From assembly GCF_001545155.1 (NCBI RefSeq), contig NZ_CP014226.1:2834387-2898386 (forward strand): a stretch of DNA of 64,000 bases, written 5' to 3'. Positions 50,998-60,394 of the stretch are shown one piece after another; within the stretch, counting starts at the first letter, position 1, and each line of letters opens with the position of its first letter. Below the pieces are notes generated by a model that did not search any database, was not told where the DNA came from, and saw nothing but the letters and a program-made list of their open reading frames with translations. The position numbers and the translations under genes are program-made. The stretch is from Halomonas chromatireducens. Its GTDB lineage: Bacteria > Pseudomonadota > Gammaproteobacteria > Pseudomonadales > Halomonadaceae.

Positions 50998-52389
50998 ATG
51001 CGCCAGCCTTTGGCCCGGGAACTGACCAACCTGATCGAGCGCGGACGCGATCGCCAGCTTCGCCTGGCGGTCACCGGCCTGTCGCGCGCCGGCAAGACCG
51101 CCTTTCTCACCTCGCTGGTCAACCAGCTTCGCCATGCCGGCCTGGAGGCCCGACTCGACCTGATGCCGGTGGCTCGGGAGGGTCGCCTGCTGGGCGCCCG
51201 GCGAGTCAGCCAGCCAGATCTGGGCGTGCCGCGCTTTCCCTACGACCAGGCCATGGCGGCCCTCGACGCCGACCCGCCATTCTGGCCGCAGCCCACCCGC
51301 GGTATCAGCGAGCTGCGCCTGTCGATCCGCTATCGTCCGGCGCGACGCGGACTGCTGCGGGGCGAAACCGCCGAGCTGAGCCTGGACCTGTTCGACTACC
51401 CCGGCGAGTGGCTGCTCGATCTGCCCCTGCTGGGCCATGATTACCCCGGCTGGAGCCGGGCGATGCTGGCCAATGCCGGCGAACAGCGCCGCGCCCTGCT
51501 CGCCGAGTGGGAAAGCGTCGCCGCCGGGCTCGACCCCGCCGCCGAAGCCAACGAGGCTGAGCTGGCCAACATCGCCAGCCTCTATGCCCGCAGCCTGCAG
51601 GCCGCCCGGGAGGCGGGCTTCGCCAACCTGCAGCCGGGTCGATTCCTGCTGCCGGGCGACCTGGAAGGTGCGCCGGTGCTGCAGTTCTTTCCCCTGCCCG
51701 CGCTGAAGGACTACGACGACACCAGACTGGCCAAGCTGCCACCCGACAGCGTCTACGCCACCCTGGCCGCCCGCTTTCGCCATTATCAGCAGCACATCGT
51801 GCGGCCGTTTTATCGCGACCACTTTCGCCGCTTCGACCGACAGATCGTGCTGGTGGATGTGCTGGGCGCGCTCAATGCCGGCCCCGAGCGCTTCGAGGAC
51901 CTCTCCCAGGCGCTCACCACGCTGATGCAGAGCTTCGACTACGGCAAGCGCAGCCTGTTGTCGCGCCTGTTCGCCCCGCGCATCGATCGCCTGGCCATTG
52001 CCGCGACCAAGGCCGACCACGTGACGCCGGAGCAGCACGGCAACCTGACCTCGCTGCTGGAAGCGTTGCTGGCCGAGCCCCTGCAGGACCTGCGCTATGC
52101 CGACGTGCCGGTCAAGGCGCTGTCACTGGCGGCGATTCGCGCCACCGAAACCCATGCCGTGGAGCACCAGAAGCAGCGCACACCGGCGCTGCGCGGCACC
52201 ACCCTGGAAGGCGAGGAAGTCCTGGTGTTTCCCGGCGAGGTGCCCTCACAGCTGCCCGAAGCGGAGTTCTGGGCACGGCAGGGCTTCGACTTCCGAGCCT
52301 TCCGCCCCGCCCCGCGGGAAGGCGGCGCCCTGCCCCATATTCGCCTGGACGCCGCCCTCGACTGGCTGATCGGAGACAAACTGCGATGA
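50998..52389 (+). CDS. ycjX: YcjX-family P-loop protein (DUF463)
   Basis: The 463-residue product has the P-loop GLSRAGKTAFLTSL near the N-terminus and the family stretches LDLFDYPGEWLLDLPLL, FRRFDRQIVLVDVLGALN and AATKADHV. In E. coli ycjX is part of the phage-shock-protein group, a GTP-binding protein linked to the envelope. The start at 50998 (MRQPLAREL) is favoured by AAGGGAA upstream; a TTG at 50974 is an alternative. ycjF overlaps it by four bases. No psp genes are present here. Confidence 0.92.
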   Translation: MRQPLARELTNLIERGRDRQLRLAVTGLSRAGKTAFLTSLVNQLRHAGLEARLDLMPVAREGRLLGARRVSQPDLGVPRFPYDQAMAALDADPPFWPQPTRGISELRLSIRYRPARRGLLRGETAELSLDLFDYPGEWLLDLPLLGHDYPGWSRAMLANAGEQRRALLAEWESVAAGLDPAAEANEAELANIASLYARSLQAAREAGFANLQPGRFLLPGDLEGAPVLQFFPLPALKDYDDTRLAKLPPDSVYATLAARFRHYQQHIVRPFYRDHFRRFDRQIVLVDVLGALNAGPERFEDLSQALTTLMQSFDYGKRSLLSRLFAPRIDRLAIAATKADHVTPEQHGNLTSLLEALLAEPLQDLRYADVPVKALSLAAIRATETHAVEHQKQRTPALRGTTLEGEEVLVFPGEVPSQLPEAEFWARQGFDFRAFRPAPREGGALPHIRLDAALDWLIGDKLR

Positions 52390-53453
52390 GCGATAACCGC
52401 CACCCCGGCCAGGACCACGAAGCACCCGGCCCCACCGATCCCCGACCCGGTCGCCGTTTCACCCTGGATGAGCCAACCCCGCCGCCCGGTGGCGACACCC
52501 CACGGCCGCGCCAGGATTTCGCCACAGAACTGCCGACTCGCCCCATCGAGGAGCCCATCGATGGCCCTGCCGAGCAGGCCCTCGCTGCCAGCCTCGGCCG
52601 GCCACGCAAGCGCCGCTGGGGCCTCCTTACGCTGCTGGGCGGCAGCCTGGCCCTGGGCACGGCAGAGCTAGCCCTGCGGCTACCGGCGGCCCTCACCGGC
52701 GGTTACTGGCTCAACGGCGGCTGGGCCCTGCTGGGACTGGGCGCCATCGGCCTGGGCGCCAGTGCGCTGCTGCGGGAAGCCTGGCGGCTGCGTCGACCGC
52801 GTCGCCACGCCCCCCTGCGTGCAAGACTGGGCAAGTTGCAGGAAGTCGGCACCGCCGAGGCCATGGGCCTGGCCAGACTGCTCAAGACACAGCTGAAGCT
52901 TCATGAGGACCACCCTCACTGGCAGGCCTTCCTGTCCGCTCACCAGTCTCACCATAGCGGGGCGGAGGTGCGCCAGCTGCTGGCACATCATCTGCTGGCA
53001 CCCCGCGACCGGGAGGCGCGACGCCTGATCTCTCGAATGTCCGGCGAGACCGCGGTGATGGTGGCGGTGAGCCCGCTGACCCTGGTGGACATGGCGCTGG
53101 TCGCCTGGCGCAACCTGGCAATGATCGACCGGATATGCCGCCTCTACGGCCTGGAGCTCGGCTATGCCAGCCGCCTGCGCCTGCTGCGTAGCGTGCTCTA
53201 CAACATGGCCTTCGCCGGCGCGACCGAGATGGCCAGCGAAGCGGGCATGGAGATTCTCTCGCTGAACCTGGCCGGAAGGCTCTCGACCCGTGCCGGCCAG
53301 GGCATGGGGGTGGGCCTGCTCAGTGCGCGGCTGGGCCTGCGAACCCAGCGACTGACGCGGCCGATCGGCTTCGACGCTGGCGACGCACCGCGCATGGCCG
53401 ACCTGCGCAGCGAACTCTGGCAGCAGCTGCGTCGCCTCGAGGTAAAGGAATAA
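52386..53453 (+). CDS. ycjF: YcjF-family membrane protein (DUF697)
   Basis: The 355-residue product begins with a charged Pro/Arg-rich arm, followed by two membrane helices (about 75-130), a soluble domain and a DUF697 C-terminal region (VAVSPLTLVDMALVAWRNL). It is the regular partner of YcjX, encoded with a four-base overlap, and is likely to act with it at the inner membrane during envelope stress. The function is not established. Confidence 0.9.
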   Translation: MSDNRHPGQDHEAPGPTDPRPGRRFTLDEPTPPPGGDTPRPRQDFATELPTRPIEEPIDGPAEQALAASLGRPRKRRWGLLTLLGGSLALGTAELALRLPAALTGGYWLNGGWALLGLGAIGLGASALLREAWRLRRPRRHAPLRARLGKLQEVGTAEAMGLARLLKTQLKLHEDHPHWQAFLSAHQSHHSGAEVRQLLAHHLLAPRDREARRLISRMSGETAVMVAVSPLTLVDMALVAWRNLAMIDRICRLYGLELGYASRLRLLRSVLYNMAFAGATEMASEAGMEILSLNLAGRLSTRAGQGMGVGLLSARLGLRTQRLTRPIGFDAGDAPRMADLRSELWQQLRRLEVKE

Positions 53454-53558
53454 GCGTCGTAGCCACGCGCTTCTTGACCCCGGTCATGACAGCTCGGCTC
53501 CGAGCCGCTAGTCTCTAACATAAGGATCAGCCCTTACCTGCCAAGAAGGAAAACTGTC

Positions 53559-53999
53559 ATGTTCAATACCATCCTGGTTCCCGTCGATGGCTCCGAAAAC
53601 GCCAAGAAAGCCCTTTCCGTTGCCTGCCAACTGGCCAACCAGGCCGACGCCACCCTGCACATCCTGCATATCCCCGAAGAGCTCTCCCACGAGACGACGC
53701 TGGTCTGGGGCATCGGCGCCATCGCCATCGAGGCGTCCCGCCAGGAGCGCGACGACATCGGACAGCAGGTGGTGGAAAAGGCCGCCCAGGCGGCGCGCGA
53801 CAAGGGCGTGACCAAGGTCGAGACCGCCATCGGCCGTGGCGACCCGGCCCGCTCCATCATCAGCGAAGCGAAGACACGCGGGGTTGAAGCCATCATCATG
53901 GGTAGCCGGGGGCTCAGCGACCTGCGCGGATTGGTCGTGGGCAGCGTTTCCCACAAGGTGAGCCACGCCGCCGAGTGTACCGTCATTACCGTTCGCTGA
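53559..53999 (+). CDS. Universal stress protein, UspA family
   Basis: The 146-residue product has the UspA Rossmann-like fold, with ILVPVDGSENAKKALSVACQ at the start and the ATP-binding signature GSRGLSDLRGLVVGSVSHKV (G-2x-G-9x-G-S type) near the end. AAGGAAA precedes the ATG. It is monocistronic, with its own terminator. Confidence 0.92.
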   Translation: MFNTILVPVDGSENAKKALSVACQLANQADATLHILHIPEELSHETTLVWGIGAIAIEASRQERDDIGQQVVEKAAQAARDKGVTKVETAIGRGDPARSIISEAKTRGVEAIIMGSRGLSDLRGLVVGSVSHKVSHAAECTVITVR

Positions 54000-54024
54000 G
54001 CGCAAGGGCATCACCGACCGTTGA

Positions 54025-54056
54025 CCTGCTGCCCGACCAGTGGCAGCAGGCCTTTA
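54025..54056 (+). terminator. Intrinsic terminator of the uspA-like gene
   Basis: A perfect 9-bp stem (CCTGCTGCC with GGCAGCAGG) with an 8-base loop ends at 54050, and a short CCTTTAT tail follows. The stop of uspA is 26 bp upstream. Confidence 0.75.
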
Positions 54057-54087
54057 TCGAACAACACCGACCGGGGAACCCCGCGCC

Positions 54088-54945
54088 TCAGGCCAGGCGC
54101 TGCTCGGACTGGCTGTCGAAGAGCACGGCGCGCCCCATGTCGACGCGCAGATTCAGGCGCGCTCCCGGCATGACCGTACACTTGGGGCCGACCCGGGCCG
54201 TGACCTCTCCATCCCCCAGCGGCAGCCTCAGCAGGATATCGGCTCCGGTGGGCTCGGCCACGCTGACCCTGGCCGGGGTCTCCCGAGAGACAGGCCAAGG
54301 CAGCACCAGCGCTTCTTCGCCCTCGGTGACGATACGCAACCGGTATTGCCCTGCCCCGCCCCCCAGGCTAGCCGTGATGAAATTCATCGACGGTAAGCCC
54401 ATGAATCCCACCACGAAGATATCCACCGGGTCGTTTTAGACCTCGTCGGGGGTGCCCAGCTGCAGGATATTGCCGTCGCGCATCACCGCGATGCGATCGG
54501 CCAGGGTCATCGCCTCGATCTGGTCGTGGGTCACATAGACGATGGTGGTGCCGAGCCGCTGATGCAGCTTCTTGATCTCGGTGCGCATGTCCATCCGCAG
54601 CTTGGCATCCAGGTTGGAGAGCGGTTCATTCTCCGGCCCCTTGATCTGGGCCGCCGAGGGCGGGTTGCCTGACATGGCCCGGGACTTGAGTACCGTCATC
54701 GCGGTTTCACCGCCGCCACCGGCGACGGCGAAGTCCTGCCAACCGTACCCCTCGGCTTCCATTAGATCCTTGAGCACGTTGGCGGCCCGGGCCTCGCCGC
54801 CGGAGGTCCACCAGTGCAGGACCTCGACTTCACCGGCGGCATGGGCGCTGGTCAGTGACACGGAAGCGGCCAGGGCCGTGGCCAGGGCAAGCCCGGTCCT
54901 GGGGAAACGCGTTGCGGTGAAACAATTACGCTTGAAGGAAGGCAT
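54088..54945 (-). pseudogene. Sugar ABC transporter remnant: solute-binding protein fused in frame to transport ATPase, with a nonsense codon
   Basis: The frame starts with AGGAG and a signal peptide ([20 protein letters not shown]), then a glucose/mannose-type solute-binding N-terminus ([37 protein letters not shown]). At residues 104-107 it switches in frame to the D-loop region of a MalK/UgpC-type ATPase ([41 protein letters not shown]). The join falls inside Walker B, so the rest of the binding protein, two permeases and the ATPase front are deleted. At 54436-54438 a TAA replaces the usual Tyr codon, after which the ATPase tail (NDPVDIFVVGFMGLPSMNFI) continues in frame to 54088. The protein cannot be functional. 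Confidence 0.85.
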
Positions 54946-55067
54946 GGCGTAACTCCTCGAGTTGTTATGTTTCCGGCGTGACACCGGATAACGACACGCT
55001 AACCCAGGAAGCGCGACAGGAGGGGTTACCTAGTCCTGCGAAGTGTTGGCGTCGTATTGCCGGAATA

Positions 55068-56556
55068 TTACAGCCCTGTAATATTCCGCGGCCGGGGCAG
55101 CGTCACGTTCACCCGCAGCCCGCCCTCGGGGTGGTTGTCGAGACCGATATCGCCGCCCAAGGCCCGGGCGATATGCCGGGCGATGCCCAGCCCCAGGCCG
55201 CTGCCGCCGGTATTGCGGCTGCGGGACGGTTCGAGACGGACGAAGGGCGAGAAGACCCGCTCGCGCTGCCCCTCGGGGATGCCCGGCCCATGGTCGCGGA
55301 TGGTGATCGTCAGGCGGGAGGGATCGTCTTCCAGCGTCACGTCGGCGCGCTGGCCATAGAAGATGGCATTCTCCAGCAGGTTCGCCAGGCAGCGCTTCAA
55401 CGCCAGCGGCTTGACGGCGAGCGGTGCGGCCTTCCCCCCGGATCGTCACCTCTCCGCCCTGGAGCGCGAGCTCGTCGGCGAGTTCTTCCAATACCGCTCG
55501 CGGCTCGAGCTCTTCGACCGCTTCCTGAAGATCAAAGCCCTTGACCGAGGCCAGCGCACCCTTGACCAGCAGATCGAGCTCATCGAGGGAGGCGCAGAAG
55601 CGCTCGCGCTGAAGCGGGTCGTCAAGCATCTCGGCCCTCAGCCGCATGCGGGTGATAGGCGTCTTGAGGTCGTGGGAGATCGCCGAGAAGAGCCGCTCAC
55701 GCTCGTCGACCTGCTCCCGGATGCGCTCCTGCGTGCGGTTGAAGGCCATCGCCGTGGCCATCACCTCCCTGGGGCCGCTCTCACGCAGCGGCGGCGCATC
55801 CAGGTCGTCGCCCAGCTGGCGGGCCGCCCGGGACAGGCGTGCCAACGGCCGGGTGACGCTGCGGATGCCCAGCAGCGAGAGCCCGATCACCGTCAGCAGC
55901 ACCACCAGCCCCGCCAGCAGACGCTCGCCGGAGAGCCAGCGATACTCGTTGAACAGGTCTGCCACCGGTAGCAGGGTCGCCACGTAGAGCCAGGTACCGG
56001 GTTCGAGCTCCAGCTGCACCACCAGGATCGGCGGCGACAACGGCTCCATCAGCAGACTGCGCTAGCCCCAACGCGGCGGCAGGTCGTGCAGGAGCACCTC
56101 ATTGTTGTAGACCCGCAGGGTTTCTGCCCGGGAGAACTCCACCAGAACCTCGTCGATATTCAATTCGCGCCCGAGGATGGCGCGAGAATTGCCGACCACC
56201 AGCGCCTTCTCCGCCCCCGAGCCGATGTCATCGACGGGGATGCGACGCTCGTTGACGCTGACGAAGAATCGGGTGCCCCCCATGTTGCGCAATTGATCGA
56301 GCACGATGTGGCGATACTCGACGTGCAACGAGCGGAAGAAGCGCATGGTCGAGGCCACGCTGTAGGCGACATTCTGCGACAGCTCGTCGAGCTGCTCCAG
56401 CTGGCTGGAGCGTACCTGGGAGGTCCAGACGGCGTAGCTAGCGAGCTGGGCGGCGAGCACACCGACGATCATGATCAGCACGAAGCGACCGCGCAGCGTC
56501 CTGGGCAGGCCGCGGGCCAGGTACCGACGCCACCGCTGCCAGCGGGTATCCGTCAC
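55068..56556 (-). pseudogene. Sensor histidine kinase (GltS-like) broken by a nonsense codon and a frameshift
   Basis: The kinase starts at 56556, overlapping the response regulator by four bases. An N-terminal helix (RFVLIMIVGVLAAQLASYAV) and a periplasmic sensor part lead to TAG at 56062-56064, where Gln is expected. The same frame goes on (RSLLMEPLSPPILVV, HAMP, H-box SAISHDLKTPITRMRL) to about 55440. There a run of six C (six G on the coding strand) shifts the frame; removing one base restores PLAVKPLALKRCLANLLENA, the N box, GPGIPEGQRERVFSPF and the G boxes to 55068. Two separate lesions make a pseudogene, unless both are sequence errors. Its location beside the damaged sugar transporter suggests the GltRS sugar sensor. 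Confidence 0.85.
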
Positions 56557-57278
56557 GTCAGCGCTTCGACCCGGGCGGTAAGTACATAGCCAGCCCCTCT
56601 CACAGTACGAATCAGTTGATGGTACTGGGCATCCTCACCAAGCCGCTGGCGCAAGCGGCAGACATGCACGTCGATGGAACGGTCCAGCGGCGGCGCCGGC
56701 CGGCCACGGGTCAGTTCGAACAGCGCGTCCCGGGAAAGTATCTGCTCGGGGTGTTCGAGAAACACCTGCAGCAGCTGGAAATCGGCGCCGGAGAGCGGGA
56801 TACGCCGCTCCTCCTGATCGATCAGTTCTCGGGTCATTCGGTCCAGCTGCCAGCCACCGAAGCTGACCAGCCGCGCGCGTGCCGGGTCCTGGGGCTGCTG
56901 GTTGCCCCGTGCACGTCGCAGCACCGCCTTGATTCGCGCCAGCAGCTCCCGGGGATTGAACGGCTTGCCGAGATAGTCGTCCGCGCCGAGTTCGAGGCCA
57001 AGAATCCGATCGGTCTCGTCGGCGCTGGCGGTAAGCATGATGATGGGTACCTGGCTGTCTCGGCGCACGTCACGACAGATGGTGAAGCCATCATCGCCGG
57101 GCAGCATGATGTCGACGATCAGCAGGTCGGGTGTCTCCTGGATCAGCAGACGACGAAGCGCCTCGGCATCCTCGGCGACCAGGGCACGATAGCCGTGGCG
57201 TCCGAGATAGTCGGCCAGCAGCTCACGGATTTCAGGGTCGTCGTCGACCACGATCAGGGTGGCAGGTGTCGTCGTCAT
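56553..57278 (-). CDS. OmpR-family response regulator, GltR-like
   Basis: The 241-residue product is intact. The receiver domain has VVDDDPEIRELLADYLG, the phospho-acceptor Asp in LLIVDIMLPGDDGF, and LTASADETDRILGLELGADDYLGKPFNPRELLARI. The winged-helix effector domain ends RTVRGAGYVLTARVEALT. It forms an operon with the broken kinase. With the adjacent sugar transporter remnant it resembles GltR-GltS, which controls glucose uptake in pseudomonads, but that identity is inferred from context. Confidence 0.9.
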   Translation of the reverse strand: MTTTPATLIVVDDDPEIRELLADYLGRHGYRALVAEDAEALRRLLIQETPDLLIVDIMLPGDDGFTICRDVRRDSQVPIIMLTASADETDRILGLELGADDYLGKPFNPRELLARIKAVLRRARGNQQPQDPARARLVSFGGWQLDRMTRELIDQEERRIPLSGADFQLLQVFLEHPEQILSRDALFELTRGRPAPPLDRSIDVHVCRLRQRLGEDAQYHQLIRTVRGAGYVLTARVEALT

Positions 57279-57408
57279 CGTCGTCCGATGGGAAGGGGCG
57301 GTGTCGTGGCTACGCCCGTGATTGTTGTCATTGTCGGGCTTCGATAATGGTCAAGTGCGGCGATCCCGACAAGTCATCTGAGACCAAGGTAGTAATCGAC
57401 CACAGGTC
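57279..57408. other. Intergenic region upstream of the response regulator gene
   Basis: The 130 bp contain the response regulator promoter region and the 3-prime end of the HAD phosphatase gene. I see no clear hairpin, repeat or small gene. Confidence 0.3.
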
Positions 57409-58206
57409 TTATATTCCGAACCGCTCCCGCAGCAATGCGGCCACGCCCACCTCGGCGTGGTGGCCGATGCTGCGCGCGTGGGGAACACGCCCGGCGAGCT
57501 CGGGATGGGCGTTGGCCATCACATGTGCCTCGCCGGCCAGGGCCAGCATCTCGGTATCGTTGAGGTTGTCGCCGAAGGCCAGGCAGTGCCGCGACTCGAC
57601 CCCCAACGACTCCAACAGGGCCTGCAGCGCGGTGCCCTTGTTCACCCCGCCGGCCATGATCTCCAGCGAATTGACGGTGGAATAGGTCACGTGCAGCCGC
57701 TCGCCGTGGCGTTCCCGCACCAGGGCTTCGAGCCCCGCCAGGCGCTCGGGCTTCCCGATGTAGAGGACCTTGCCCACCCCTTCCCCATCGAGTTCGTCGG
57801 GTTCGAAGATGCGGTAGCCGAAGCCGGTATGGGCGTGATAGGCCAGCAGCCTTGGCTCAGCCGCGTCGATCAGCCACTCCTCCTCCCGGTAGAGATTGAG
57901 CCGTACGCTGTCATGGCGCTCCATGGCGATCAACTCGAGAGCCAGTTCTGCTTCCAGGTGCCGGGCGGAGAGCAGCCGGTCATCGGGGCCGTGCAGGTAA
58001 GCGCCATTGGTGCTGATAACGTGGATCGGCACCCCGAGTCGCTCACGGAAGGCCAGCATGTCGCGGAAATGACGCCCAGAGGCGAAGGCCAGGTGGTGGC
58101 CCCTATCCGCCAGGACCCGCAGTGTCTCGATGGTGTGCGGATGGAGATCGTGGTTGGCATCCAGCAAGGTGCCGTCGAGGTCGGAGACGATGAGGTGGGG
58201 CGTCAT
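57409..58206 (-). CDS. HAD-superfamily Cof-type phosphatase, YigL-like
   Basis: The 265-residue product starts at 58206 (MTPHLIVSDLDGTLLDANHD), with the HAD nucleophile Asp in SDLDGTLL, motif II FASGRHFRDM, the lysine region GKVLYIGKPE, and motif III in GDNLNDTEMLALAG. The Cof/IIB cap and overall order match E. coli YigL, a pyridoxal and sugar phosphate phosphatase. The actual substrate is not predictable. Its ribosome site is weak; the longer frame to 58302 is less likely. Confidence 0.88.
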   Translation of the reverse strand: MTPHLIVSDLDGTLLDANHDLHPHTIETLRVLADRGHHLAFASGRHFRDMLAFRERLGVPIHVISTNGAYLHGPDDRLLSARHLEAELALELIAMERHDSVRLNLYREEEWLIDAAEPRLLAYHAHTGFGYRIFEPDELDGEGVGKVLYIGKPERLAGLEALVRERHGERLHVTYSTVNSLEIMAGGVNKGTALQALLESLGVESRHCLAFGDNLNDTEMLALAGEAHVMANAHPELAGRVPHARSIGHHAEVGVAALLRERFGI

Positions 58207-58370
58207 AGTGAGTCCAGTATTCAAGGCGGCTATCAGCCTAGCAAATGCCACAGTCGTCGGCTTATTCTGGTCACAACCTGCTGTTTCCTCGTCGCTGGAC
58301 ATAGTGGCGTTTGGCGCCGGCCACGGGAGTCCGTATAGTGGCTCTCCTACCCCGCCACACGTTCGTGACC

Positions 58371-60311
58371 ATGCTGCAGAACAATCCGCTGCTCGCTCAG
58401 CTCAAGCAACAGATTCGCAAGACCACGCCCCGTGCCGAGGGCGTGATCAAAGCCACCGACAAGGGCTTCGGTTTTCTAGAAACCGATGATGGCCAGTCCT
58501 ATTTCGTGCCGCCGCCTGCCATGAAGCAGGTGCTGCATGGCGACCGCGTCCAGGCCACCATCCACGAAAATGGCGACAAGACCTCGGTCGAGCCCGACGC
58601 TCTGCTGGAACCCGGGCTGACACGTTTCATTGCCCGGGTGCAGAAGCGCGAAGGTCGCCTTGCGGTGGTCCCCGACCACCCCTCGATCAAGAACGTGCTC
58701 AAGTCGCGGATCAAGAACAGCCTCGACGAAGAGAGCATCGGCGACGGCGACTGGGTCGTGTCGCGGCTGGTGCGGCACCCGCTCAAGGAGAACGATCGCG
58801 GCTTCTTCGCCCAGATCGACGAGCTGGGGGCCAAGACCGACGACCCGGCCGTGCCGTGGCGCGTCACCCTGGCCAGACACGCTCTGGAGCAGGAGTGCCC
58901 CGACGCCGGCACCGAATGGCCGCTACTGGACGAGGGCCTGGATCGCCAGGACCTCACCGCCGAGCCGTTCTTCACCATCGATGGCGAGAAGACCCGCGAC
59001 ATGGACGATGCCCTGCGCATCGAGTCCCGCGAGGATGGCGGCTGGCGACTGACGGTGGCCATCGCCGACCCCACCGCCTACGTTCAGGAGGGGCATGCCG
59101 CCGACCTGGAGGCTCGCACGCGCGCCTTCACCGTCTACCTGCCGGGCCAGAACGTCACCATGCTGCCCGAGCAGCTGGCCGATGACCTCTGCTCGCTGTG
59201 GGAAGGCCAGGATCGTCCGGTGCTGGCCTGCTCCCTGGAAGTGGAAGCCGACGGCAGCCTCGGCGACTACCGCTTCTTTGCCGCCACCGCGCGCTCCCAC
59301 GCCAAGCTGGCCTATGACCGAGTCTCCGACTGGATCGAGGGCCAGGGCGACTGGGCACCGGCGGATGAGATCGCCCCTCAGCTCAAGGCGCTGCGTGACA
59401 TGACCGAGGCGCGCAGCGCCTGGCGCGCCGAGCACGCCCTGGTATTCAAGGATCGTCCGGACTATGTCTTCGAACTGGATCGGGCCGGCAACGTGCTCAA
59501 CGTCCGCACCGAGCAGCGACGCATCGCCAACCGCATGATCGAGGAGTCGATGATCGCGGCGAACGCCTGCTGTGCCGACCTGCTCGCGGAGAAGGTGGGC
59601 CACGGCATCTTCAATGTCCACCGTGCCTTCGAGCCGGAGAAGGCCGAAGCCGCCCACGAGTTCCTCACCGCCCAGGAGATCGAGGTCGAACTCGAGGCCC
59701 TCTCCGAGCTACCCCGCTACAAGGAGCTCAAGCGTGCCTTGGAGAGCCGCGACGACGCCTGGCTGGATGCCCGCCTGCGCCGTTTTCAGGGCTTCACCAG
59801 CATGTCAGCTCGCCCAGGGCCGCATTTCGGGCTGGGCCTGGCCGCCTACGCCACCTGGACCTCGCCGATTCGCAAGTATGGCGACATGGTCAACCACCGC
59901 CTGATCAAGCGAGTGCTCAAGGGTGAGCAGGCGCCGGCGGAAGCCACCCTGGCACTGACAGAACAGCTGACCGAGCGTCGCCGCCTGAATCGCATGGCCG
60001 AGCGCGACGTCAAGGACTGGCTCTATGTGCGCTACCTGACATCGGCTGCCAAGGCCCAGGAAGCCTTCGAGGCGGAGATCATCGCGATCAACCGCGGCGG
60101 CATGCGCGTCCGGCTGACCGCCAACGGTGCGACCGCGTTCGTTCCTGCGCCGATGATCCACAGCGACCGCGACAAGGTGGTCATCGACGACAAGGAAGGC
60201 CGTATCCAGGTGGAAGGCGAAGAGCGCTACAAGCTCGGTGACGTCACCCGCGTGGAACTGGTCGAGGCCCGCGAGGAGACCCGCTCGCTGGTGGCACGAC
60301 CTGCTACCTAG
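58371..60311 (+). CDS. rnb: Exoribonuclease II
   Basis: RNase II degrades RNA 3-prime to 5-prime. The 646-residue product (ATG 58371, MLQNNPLLAQLKQQIRK) matches the E. coli enzyme length and order: cold-shock domains, the RNB catalytic domain with FFTIDGEKTRDMDDALRI (Asp204, 210, 212, 213) and PGPHFGLGLAAYATWTSPIR, and a C-terminal S1 domain. The ribosome site is weak. An upstream in-frame extension to 58311 lacks family similarity. A terminator follows. Confidence 0.96.
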   Translation: MLQNNPLLAQLKQQIRKTTPRAEGVIKATDKGFGFLETDDGQSYFVPPPAMKQVLHGDRVQATIHENGDKTSVEPDALLEPGLTRFIARVQKREGRLAVVPDHPSIKNVLKSRIKNSLDEESIGDGDWVVSRLVRHPLKENDRGFFAQIDELGAKTDDPAVPWRVTLARHALEQECPDAGTEWPLLDEGLDRQDLTAEPFFTIDGEKTRDMDDALRIESREDGGWRLTVAIADPTAYVQEGHAADLEARTRAFTVYLPGQNVTMLPEQLADDLCSLWEGQDRPVLACSLEVEADGSLGDYRFFAATARSHAKLAYDRVSDWIEGQGDWAPADEIAPQLKALRDMTEARSAWRAEHALVFKDRPDYVFELDRAGNVLNVRTEQRRIANRMIEESMIAANACCADLLAEKVGHGIFNVHRAFEPEKAEAAHEFLTAQEIEVELEALSELPRYKELKRALESRDDAWLDARLRRFQGFTSMSARPGPHFGLGLAAYATWTSPIRKYGDMVNHRLIKRVLKGEQAPAEATLALTEQLTERRRLNRMAERDVKDWLYVRYLTSAAKAQEAFEAEIIAINRGGMRVRLTANGATAFVPAPMIHSDRDKVVIDDKEGRIQVEGEERYKLGDVTRVELVEAREETRSLVARPAT

Positions 60312-60335
60312 GAACAGTTCCTGCTGCAACACCCA

Positions 60336-60364
60336 AACGCCTCGACCAGTGTCGAGGCGTTTTC
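60336..60364 (+). terminator. Intrinsic terminator of rnb
   Basis: A perfect 11-bp stem (60336-60346 with 60351-60361), a CAGT loop and the tail TTTTCC lie 24 bp after the rnb stop. It is the last element before the convergent esterase gene. Confidence 0.85.
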
Positions 60365-60394
60365 CTTGGTGACGATGTCACACGAGGCTGCCCT

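Noticed and set aside
54436..54984. A separate intact 182-residue protein
   Set aside because: It begins as a solute-binding protein and ends inside an ATPase at a stop beyond which the ATPase continues in frame. It is one pseudogene, not a novel protein.
55030..56049. A separate 339-residue kinase gene starting at 56049
   Set aside because: It is the in-frame continuation of the kinase after a nonsense codon, and its last third is out of frame; the true C-terminus is in another frame.
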